DNA from: Microbacterium sp. JZ31
Lineage (GTDB): Bacteria; Actinomycetota; Actinomycetes; Actinomycetales; Microbacteriaceae
Length of the DNA: 64,000 nt
Assembly (NCBI RefSeq): GCF_016805985.1
Contig: NZ_CP017661.1
Location: 310,001 to 374,000, forward strand
Reading direction: 5' to 3'
In this document: positions 51,315 through 59,964 of the stretch, piece after piece
Numbering within the stretch: position 1 is the stretch's first letter
Layout of the letters: every line of letters starts with the position of its first letter
Position numbers and translations under genes: made by a program
Notes under the pieces: model-generated
What the model was told of the DNA's origin: nothing
What the model saw: the letters and a program-made list of their open reading frames with translations, nothing else
Database searches by the model: none

Positions 51315-51350
51315 TCCGCCAGGAACACGGAGTCCGCCAGGAACACGGAG
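51315..51350 (+). repeat. Exact 18-bp tandem duplication in the leader of the giant gene
   Basis: TCCGCCAGGAACACGGAG occurs twice back to back (51315-51332, 51333-51350) with no mismatch. The second copy runs directly into the GGAGGGGG ribosome site used by the GTG at 51361. The unit itself contains Shine-Dalgarno-like AGGAA and GGAG. Confidence 0.9.
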
Positions 51351-51360
51351 GGGGTGTCTG

Positions 51361-54300
51361 GTGAGCGCGATGTCGTGGCTGCACGTCCGTCCGCGCACGC
51401 TCGCGGGCGCCGCGATCGTGACCGCGGCGGCGATCGGCATCACCACCATGGCCTTCGCCTACGAGGGCAACCCGACGACGGAGCTCGAGCTGCACGACGG
51501 CTCGGTGTGGATCACCAAAGCGGAGGCGAGCCTCGTCGGCCACTTCAACGCCGAGTCCCGCGTTCTCGACGGTCAGCTCGGGTCGCCGAGCGCCGACTAC
51601 GACGTGTTGCAGGACGGCGGCACCGTCCTCGTCCATCAGACGAGCGCCGCGACCGTCGGCCTGGTGGACACGGCCGCCGTCACGCTCGGCGACGGGGTCC
51701 AGCTGCCGGGCGACGCCGAGCTCGACTACTCCGCGCGCACCGTCGCCGTCCTGGATCCGAAGAAGGGCGCGGTCTACGTCGTCCCCGTCGGCGGCCTGTC
51801 GTCGTTCTCCTCGGCGGAGGCGAAGCCCGTGCTCGAGAAGCTCGGCGACGGGGCACACGTCACGGTCGGCCGCGACGGCACGGTCCACGTCGCCTCGGCC
51901 GCGAAGGCCACCGTGTACACGGTGCCGGTCACCCCGGAAGGCGCTTTCGACGAGGACGCCGGCATCGCCGAGCAGAAGCTCGAGGGCGTGGACGAAAAGT
52001 CCGCGCTGTCGGTGAGCTCGGTCGGCGAGCGTCCCGTCGTGCTCGACGCGACGACGGGCGCCGTGCACATCCCGGGCAGGAGCCGGTCACGCTGGAGGAG
52101 CCCGAGGACGCCACGCTCGCGCTCGACGCGGCCGACGGCGAAGCCGTGCTCGTCGCGACGCGCACCGAGCTGCTGAGCCTCCCGCTCGACGGCTCCGAGC
52201 CCACCGCGACCGAGGCGGGCGGGTTCACGGGCAAGCCGACTGCGCCCGTCTGGCTCAACGGCTGCGCATACGGCGCCTGGATGGAATCCGGCCGGTTCAT
52301 GCGCGACTGCATCGGCGAGGGCAGCGACCTCGACATGCCGATCGACAAGTACCGCGCGGACGGCGAGCTGCGGTTCCGCGTGAACCGCGACGTCGTGATG
52401 CTCAACAACGTCTTCAGCGGTGCGGCGTGGCTGGCGAGCGACCAGCTGCAGAAGGTCGACAACTGGAACGACCTGACGCCGCCCAAGAGCGAGGACGGCG
52501 TCGAGAACCCCGACCCGACGACCGTGCAGGTGCCGGATCCGTCCCCGCCGGACCGCGGCCCGGACAACACCAAGCCCGAGGCGGCGAACGACCGCTTCGG
52601 CGTCCGCGCGGGCGGTTCGACGATCCTGCCCGTGCTCACCGGCTACGAGGGCGATCCGGAGGGCGGCGGCACCCAGGGCGCGGACAGCGACCCCGACGGC
52701 GACGTGCTCGTCGTGAGCCTCACCGACGACGTGCCGAGGAACGTCACCGTGGTGCCGGTCAACAACGGCAACGCGCTGCAGATCACGGTGCCCGAGGACG
52801 TCACGACGGTCGAGCCGTTCACGTACCAGGTGGACGACGGTCGCGGCGGCGTCGACGAGGCCCAGGTCACGATCGACGTGCGACCGGAGGACGAAAACAC
52901 CGGCCCGCAGCAGCTGCGCAAGATCGCGGTGCCCGTGGAGACGGGCAACGCCGTGACCTACAACGTCCTGCCGGACTGGATCGATCCGGACGGCGACAAC
53001 ATCTTCCTGCAGAGCGTCACCGCCGCCGAGGGCGACGAGGTCGAGTTCACGGCCGACGGCCGGATCACGTACCGGGCGATCTCGGGCACCCAGGGCATCG
53101 TCGAGGTGAACATCACGGTGTCGGACGGGCACACGAGCGTGACCGGCGTCTTCCCGCTCGACATCCGACCGGCGTCCTCGCAGCCGCCGATCGCGACGCC
53201 CGACCACCTGGTCGTGCGCGCGGGCCAGCAGGGCACCGCCACGCCGCTGGCGAACGACCTCAGCGCGAGCAAGGAGCCGCTCGAGCTGACGCAGGTGAGC
53301 GAGGTCGAGGGCGCCACGATCGTCGCCGACTTCACGGACGACTCGTTCACCTTCAAGTCCAACACCGCCGGCACGTACTACGTCGACTATCTCGTCGCCA
53401 CCTCCGGCACCAGCCCCGTGAACGGCCTCGTGCGCGTCGACGTGCTCGAGCCGGTCGAGAAGGCGGAGCCGCCCGTCGCGGTGCGTGATGTCGCGCTGCT
53501 GCCCGCGGGCGGTGATGCGCTGGTGAACGTGCTCGCGAACGATTCCGATCCGGCGGGCGGTGTGCTCGTCGTCCAGAGCGTCAGCGTCGAGCCGGACAGC
53601 GGCATCGCGGTCTCGGTGCTCGGTCACGAGACGCTGCGCGTGGCCGACACGGGGATGACGGGACGGGAGCCCGCTCAGGCGACGGTCCGGTACACGATCT
53701 CGAACGGCGCGGAGACGGCGGAGGGCGAGGTCGTCGTCCTCGCGATGCCCAAGCAGGCGAAGGTGCGGCCGCCGATCGCCAACGACGACACCGCAAAGGT
53801 GCGCGTGGGCGACGTCGTGACGATCCCCGTGCTGGAGAACGACAACCACCCGAACGGCGAGGAGTTCCACGTCGCGTCCGAGCTCGGCGAGCAGCCGGCG
53901 GCCGGTGAGGCGTTCGTGTCGCAGGACACGATCCGCTACCGCGCCGGCGACGAGCCGGGTGCCGTGCAGTTCACGTATCGCGCGGTCGACGCCAACGGGC
54001 AGCACAACTCGGCGCTCGTCAAGGTCCAGATCCTGGCCCTGGATGAGGAGAACAACAACGCTCCTCGGCCGAAGGACATCGAGGCGCGGACGCTCGAGGA
54101 CACCCTCTCGACGATCGAGGTGCCGCTGGACGGCATCGACCCCGACGGCGACTCCGTCGACCTGATCGGCGTCACGGGAGCCGGGGCCAAGAAGGGCACG
54201 GTGAACCTGAACGAGTCCGGTCAGTTCGAGTACACCGCCCACGACGACGTCTCGGGCGTGGACACCTTCACCTACCGGGTGCGCGACGCGCTCGGTGCCG

Positions 54301-57300
54301 AGGCCGAGGCGACCATCCGGGTGGGCATCGCGCCGCAGACCACCGACAACCAGGCGCCGTTCGCGGTGCGGGACACGCTCGCCATGCGACCGGACCGTGT
54401 CGTCGCGGCGCCCGTGACCGACAACGACAACGATCCGGACGGCGATCGCTTCTCTCTCGTGCCCGGCGAGGACGGCCTGATCCTGGGAGAGGATCCGCAG
54501 ATCGAGGCCGAGGCGGCGGCGGACCTGGTGCGGGTGACGTCGCCCGATCAGGAGCTCGAGACCTCGCTGCAGTACACGATCGAGGACGAGCGGGGCGCGC
54601 GCGCTCGCGGCGTGCTCTCGATCGTCGTCGACGAGGACGTGCCGCTCCAGGCGCCGATCGCGCGCGATGATCGCATCCGGATCCAGGACGTCGACATCGA
54701 CACCGGCATGGCGGAGATCAACCTGCTCGCCAACGACGAGGACCCCGACGGCGTCGTGGAGGAGCTGACCGTCGAGGTCGACGAGGAGCAGGGCGTCACG
54801 GTCGACGAGGACGGCCTCGCGCGGGTCGAGATCGGTGAGGAGCGCCGCCTCGTCGGCTACCGGATCACCGACGCGGACGACAACACGGCCCGGGCGTTCC
54901 TCCGCGTGCCCGGTGAGCAGGATCTGCGTCCCTACCTGATCTCGACGACGCCTGAGCGCGTGAAGAGCGGCGAGACGATCGAGCTCCCGCTGGCGGAATA
55001 CGTCACGGCGCCGAGCGGCAAGGACATCCGGATCACGACGGCCGAGAACGTCTCCGCCGCGCACAGCAACGGACAGAACCTCGTTGTCGACGCGCAGACG
55101 CTGACCTACACGTCGGCCGACCGGTTCGCCGGCAACGACGCGATCACGTTCGAGGTGACCGACGGATCCGGGCCGGACGATCCGAACGGGCGCGTCTCGA
55201 CGCTGTCGATCCCCATCCTCGTGACGCCGCCGGACAACCTGCCGCCCGAGATGAGCGGAGCGTCCGTGAGCGTCGGTGCGGGCGACTCCGAGCCCGGCAC
55301 GGTCGATCTCGCGGGTCTCGCGACCGACATCGACGATGATCCCGTGTCCTTCCAGGTGCAGGAGGCCCCGGCGGGCATCAGCGCGGAGATCGACGGCACG
55401 ACGCTGCAGGTGCGCGCGGACGCGGACCAGAAGGGCACGGTCGTCAACATCGTCGTGCTCGCCGACGACGGCCAGGCCAACCCGACCAGCCCGGAGCCGG
55501 TCACCGCGAACATCGAGGTGACCGTGACGGCCTCGACGCGCGAGCTCCCCGTGGCCACGGACGACACGGTGTCCGAGTGGAACCAGGGCGAGACGCTGTC
55601 GCACGACGTCCTGTCGAACGACATCAACCCCTTCGCCGGCGAGGCGCCGCTCGAGGTGATCGGCGCGACGCTCGAGACCGGCGCGGCCGGGGACGCGGAG
55701 GTCTCGTTCGACGCCGGGCACGTGATCGTGACCCCCGCCGCGGACTTCCATGGCCGCCTCGTCGTGCGCTACGAGGTGCAGGACATGACCGGCGACCCCG
55801 AGCGCACGGCCGAGGGCCGGTTGAACCTCACGGTGCAGGGCGTGCCGGATGCGCCCGGCAAGCCGACCGTGTCGGACGTGCAGAGCCGTCAGGTGACGCT
55901 GTCGTGGCAGTCGCCTCCCGACAACGGCGCCGCGATCACGGAGTACCGCGTGCAGGCGACGAAGGGCGGCGACTACTCCACGGTCTGCCCCGAGACCACC
56001 TGCACGCTGCAGGGGCTCACGAACAACGTGACGTACGGCTTCACGGTCACGGCCGTGAACCGCGTCGGCGAGGGGGATCCGTCTCCGGTGAGCCAGGATG
56101 CGCGCCCCGACGTGCGTCCCGAGACGCCGGTGGCGCCGCAGCTGCCGGAGTTCCGCGACAGCGGGCTGCTCGTGACGTGGAAGGCGCCGCGCACCGAGGG
56201 GTCGCCGATCACGAAGTACGAGCTCGAGATCACCCCCACGCCGCCCAACGGCGTCAACGTGCGCGAGGTGCCCGCGGGCAACACGCAGCTGTGGTGGGAC
56301 GGGCTCGTGAACGGCACCGCGTACACGGTGCGGGTGCGCGCGCACAACAGCGCGCCGGACCCGTCGGAGTGGAGCGGCCAGTCGGCGACCAACATTCCGG
56401 CCAAGCCGCCGGAGGCTCCGGGCGCGCCCACGGCGACGCGCCAGTCGGCGATCGGACCTGAGCCGGGCGGCATCCAGGTGACGTGGCCCGGAGTGGAGGG
56501 CCCCGCGAACGGCGGCGACGCGGTCGACGCCTACCGTGTCCAGGCCTACCAGGGGGACGCCCCGTACGGCGATCCCCAGACGACCTCGGGCACCTCGGCC
56601 GTGTTCTCGCTGCCGGCAAGCAGGTCCGACTACACGTTCCGGGTGACAGCGCGAAACAAGGCCGGCTGGGGTGCGCAGAGCGCGCCGAGCGCGGGCTTGC
56701 GGCAGTTCACGTCGCCGACCGCGCCCGGGACGCCGACGGTGACGGAAGGCGACCGGCAGATCCAGGCCTCCTGGTCGCCCGCCACGGCGCAGGGCGCCGA
56801 TGAGGTCCGCTACCAGTACAACGTGAATGGGAGCGGCTGGCAGGAGGCGGGAACCGCGACGTCGGCGACCATCGGCGGGCTGACGAACGGTAAGGAGTAC
56901 CGCGTCGCGGTGCGCGCATACGCGGTGGCGAACGGGACGAACTCCGAACCCGGGCCGTCGTCCGCGCAGTCGCAGGGCGCGGTGCCTTATGGGCCACCGC
57001 ATGCGCCGATCGTGCGAGCTGAGCGCGTCAACGGGGGAACGCAGATCCAGTGCTCGTGGAACGCAAACGGCTCGTCGAATGGACGTCCGATCGGTGCCGT
57101 CCAGGCGCGTTTCAACGACGGCGGCTGGGAGGACGTCAACTCCACGGGCAGCAGGATCTGCGCCGAAGGCTACTCCGCACGGGGCAAGGTGGAGGTGCAG
57201 GTCACGTCCGCAGGCAAGACGTCGAGCGCGCAAGCGGCTGAGCGGACCGTCGACCCGCCGCCCCCGTCGGCCAACGTCAGAAACTCCGGGGTGAGCGCCG

Positions 57301-57560
57301 CCGGGCAGCCGAACTGCAGGACGGGAAACTGCTACTTCCTGCAGCTGAACTACGCCAACTTCCCCGGCGGGGACTACCACGTCTCATGTCACGACGAGGA
57401 CAGCGCACCCGGCGGATTCGCCGGTAGGACGTACCGACTGCGCACCGAAGGCAGCGAGCGGTTGGGCTGCTATTACGGCTTCGCCGGGCATCAGGTGCGC
57501 CTGCACATCAGCGGGCCGGGCGTCGACATGTGGACCGACTGGTGGACCTGGCAGCAGTGA
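51361..57560 (+). CDS. Giant secreted Ig-like (tandem-95) and fibronectin type III repeat protein, with one frameshift
   Basis: About 2066 residues once a one-base deletion near 52074 is repaired. Before that point the reading frame runs from GTG 51361; after it, the -1 frame is open to 57560 (the frame break falls in IPG/QEPVTLEEP). Residues 1-34 are a signal peptide ending TMAFAYEG. About 35-400 contain short beta repeats (DGTVHVASAAKATVY). From about 403 to 1490 there are eleven Ig-like repeats about 98 residues apart, each opening like PPIANDD and ending LENDN or ANDSDPDG. About 1496-1965 are five FN3 domains (GKPTVSDVQSRQVTLSWQSP). The last 100 residues contain four cysteines and end in WTDWWTWQQ. 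There is no LPXTG or C-terminal helix. It probably acts as an extracellular adhesin or scaffold matured with the downstream MoxR/DUF58 genes. Confidence 0.8.
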
Positions 57561-57600
57561 TCACCTCCAGAGCAGCGACAGCGATGACAAGGACGAACGA

Positions 57601-58584
57601 ATGACGATGACGCCCGAGCAGGCGGCCTGGTTCCAGGGCACCTTCAGCCGCCTTGTCGACAACGTCGACAGGGCCCTGATGGGCAAGCGCGAGGTCGTGA
57701 GCCTCGTGCTCGCGGCGATGCTCGCCGAGGGCCACGTGCTGCTCGAGGACGCGCCGGGAACCGGCAAGACGAGCCTCGCGAAGGCACTCGCCGCCACCGT
57801 GCAGGGCACGTCGAACCGCATCCAGTTCACGCCCGACCTGCTGCCGAGCGACGTGACGGGTGTCACGATCTACGACCAGCAGTCGCACACGTTCGAGTTC
57901 CACCGCGGGCCGGTGTTCGCCTCGATCGTCCTCGCGGACGAGATCAACCGCGCGTCGCCCAAGACGCAGTCGGCGCTGCTCGAGGTCATGGAGGAGTCGC
58001 GCGTGACGGTCGACGGCACGCCGCACGAGGTGGGCCGTCCGTTCCTCGTGATCGCGACGCAGAACCCGATCGAGCAGGCGGGTACGTACAAGCTGCCCGA
58101 GGCCCAGCTCGACCGCTTCCTCGTCAAGACCTCGATCGGCTACCCGACGCTCGAGGTGACCGAGCGCATCCTGGCCGGGTCCGCGGATCGCAACCCCTCG
58201 GCGAGCCTCACGCCGATCATCACGACGAGCGCGGTGTCCGACATGGCCGACCTCGCGGCGTCCGCGCACGTCGAGCCCGCTGTGCTGCGCTACGCGGCCG
58301 AGCTCGCGGAGACCACCCGCTCCGACAAGGACACGCGGCTGGGCGTCTCGGTGCGCGGCGCGATCGCGATCGTGCGCCTGGCGAAGGTGTGGGCCGCGGC
58401 CCAGGGCCGCCATTACGTGATCCCCGACGACATCAAGGCGCTCGCGCAGCCCGTCTGGGCCCACCGCCTGGTCATGGACCCCGAGGCCGAGTTCGTCGGC
58501 ACCACCCCGGAGACCGTGATCGTGCGGGTGCTCGAGCGGGTGTCGGCGCCACAGACCCGCGCGGCCGGCGTGACCACCGGATGA
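57601..58584 (+). CDS. MoxR family AAA+ ATPase
   Basis: A 327-residue AAA+ chaperone. Walker A is EDAPGTGKTSLAKAL (about 50-64), Walker B is LADEINRASPKTQSALLEVM, and sensor 1 is VIATQNPIEQAGTY; the C-terminal lid domain is present. MoxR proteins typically help mature or activate partner proteins together with DUF58/VWA proteins. It starts 40 bases after the giant gene's stop and 14 bases before the DUF58 gene, so all three are probably one transcript. Confidence 0.94.
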   Translation: MTMTPEQAAWFQGTFSRLVDNVDRALMGKREVVSLVLAAMLAEGHVLLEDAPGTGKTSLAKALAATVQGTSNRIQFTPDLLPSDVTGVTIYDQQSHTFEFHRGPVFASIVLADEINRASPKTQSALLEVMEESRVTVDGTPHEVGRPFLVIATQNPIEQAGTYKLPEAQLDRFLVKTSIGYPTLEVTERILAGSADRNPSASLTPIITTSAVSDMADLAASAHVEPAVLRYAAELAETTRSDKDTRLGVSVRGAIAIVRLAKVWAAAQGRHYVIPDDIKALAQPVWAHRLVMDPEAEFVGTTPETVIVRVLERVSAPQTRAAGVTTG

Positions 58585-58598
58585 TCTGAGCACCATCC

Positions 58599-59897
58599 AT
58601 GACCACCGCACCCGTCACCGACGGCGAGGCGACGCCCGCCCCGCCGCCGGTTCGCGCGCCCGAGCGCGAGGAGGCGCCGTCGCAGGCGAGCTGGCGCGAG
58701 GTGGCGGCGTACCTGCTCGGCCGCGTCGGCGCGGGTGTGCGCCGTGCCGCGAAGGTGGTGCGTCCGATCGGCTGGGTCGTGATCGGGCTCGCCGTCGTGC
58801 TGTGGCTCGTGGGTCCCTGGCTGGGCTGGCGCGAGATCACGACCGCCGCGGTCGTCGCGACCGCGGTGATCGTGCTGTGCCTGCTGTTCCTGATCGGGCG
58901 CACCACGTACGACGTCGCGCTCGACCTGACGCGCACGCGCGTGGTCGTCGGCGAGCGCGCGTTCGGCGCGCTCACGCTCGCGAACTCCGGCACGCGCGCG
59001 ATCCTGCCCTCCCGCGTCGTGCTGCCCGTCGGCAGCGGGCGCGGCGTGTTCGGCATCAGGCACCTCGCTCCCGGCGACCAGGTGGAGGAGCTCTTCGCGA
59101 TCCCGACCACCCGCCGCGCTGTCGTGCCGGTCGGCCCTGTCAGCATCGTGCGCGGCGATCCGCTCGGGCTCTTCGAGCGCATCGACAGCCGGGACGAGCC
59201 CGTCGACCTCTACGTGCATCCCAAGACGGTGCGCTTCGACGGGCAATCGCTGGGCTTCGTGCGCGACCTCGAGGGCATGACCTCGCGCGACCTGGCACGC
59301 GACGACATCGCCTTCCACGCCCTGTCGGAGTACCAGCCGGGGGACGACCTGCGCCACGTGCACTGGCGGTCGACCGCGCGCACCGGCACGCTCATGATGC
59401 GCACGTACGAGCAGACGCGCCGCTCGCACTTTGTGATCGGCGTGTCGACGCATCCGGGCGAGTACGCCGATCCGGACGAGTTCGAGCTCGCGATCTCGGC
59501 GGCCGGATCGCTCGGCCTCCGCGCCCTGCGCGACTCGTATCGCGTGGAGGTCCGCACGCAGACGGGCAAGCTCCGCACCGAAACCCAGAAGCACCTGCTC
59601 GACGCGCTGTCGGGTGTGGAGAACTCCCGCGCACGCGAGGGCGGCGCCACCGCGCTGGCCGGCACGATCGCCTCGAACGCGCCGGCCGCGAGCGTCGTCG
59701 TGCTCGCGTGCGGCAGCCGCGTCACCGCGTCGCAGCTGCAGTCGGCGGTGTCGCGCCTGCCCGTCGGATCGCGCGCGCTCGTCATCGTGGCGGCGCTGGG
59801 GCAGGAGGCCGGCCGCCGCCGCATCGGCGAGGCGGACGTGATCACGATCGGCGCGCTCGAGCACCTGCCGCCGTCGCTCAGGCGGGTGCTCGGATGA
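58599..59897 (+). CDS. DUF58 domain-containing membrane protein
   Basis: 432 residues. A Pro/Glu-rich N-terminus (1-35) and an amphipathic basic stretch lead to two membrane helices (about 53-72, 77-97). The DUF58 core has RVVLPVGSGRGVFG and the signature EYQPGDDLRHVHWRSTARTG (about 247-266), followed by a VWA-like fold. DUF58 proteins accompany MoxR ATPases. The stop TGA overlaps an ATG at 59894, the first of three repeated start contexts before the transglutaminase-like gene. Confidence 0.93.
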   Translation: MTTAPVTDGEATPAPPPVRAPEREEAPSQASWREVAAYLLGRVGAGVRRAAKVVRPIGWVVIGLAVVLWLVGPWLGWREITTAAVVATAVIVLCLLFLIGRTTYDVALDLTRTRVVVGERAFGALTLANSGTRAILPSRVVLPVGSGRGVFGIRHLAPGDQVEELFAIPTTRRAVVPVGPVSIVRGDPLGLFERIDSRDEPVDLYVHPKTVRFDGQSLGFVRDLEGMTSRDLARDDIAFHALSEYQPGDDLRHVHWRSTARTGTLMMRTYEQTRRSHFVIGVSTHPGEYADPDEFELAISAAGSLGLRALRDSYRVEVRTQTGKLRTETQKHLLDALSGVENSRAREGGATALAGTIASNAPAASVVVLACGSRVTASQLQSAVSRLPVGSRALVIVAALGQEAGRRRIGEADVITIGALEHLPPSLRRVLG

Positions 59898-59964
59898 GCG
59901 CCGTCACGCGAACGGGTGCTCGGATGAGCGCCGTCAAACAGAGGGTGCTCGGATGAGCGCCGTC
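59884..59964 (+). repeat. Triplicated start-codon context between the DUF58 and transglutaminase-like genes
   Basis: The same 22-23-base unit, running from GGGTGCTCGG through ATGAGCGCCGTC, occurs at 59884-59906, 59914-59936 and 59943-59964, with periods of 30 and 29 bases. Each copy contains an ATGA. Because 30 plus 29 is not a multiple of three, the first ATG is out of frame with the downstream gene and only the third opens it. Confidence 0.95.
59894..59956 (+). CDS. 20-codon coupling micro-ORF formed by the start-context repeats
   Basis: Starting at the ATG that overlaps the DUF58 stop, the frame reads MSAVTRTGARMSAVKQRVLG and stops at a TGA that overlaps the ATG of the transglutaminase-like gene. 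ATGA junctions at both ends mean ribosomes could pass from DUF58 through this short frame into the next gene. It is probably a by-product of repeat expansion rather than a functional peptide. Whether it is translated is unknown. Confidence 0.3.
   Translation: MSAVTRTGARMSAVKQRVLG

Noticed and set aside
51774-57380. A 1868-codon open frame on the minus strand opposite the giant protein gene
   Set aside because: It is a by-product of very GC-rich third positions; its translation is Arg/Val/Asp-rich without domains, while the plus strand shows clear Ig and FN3 repeats.
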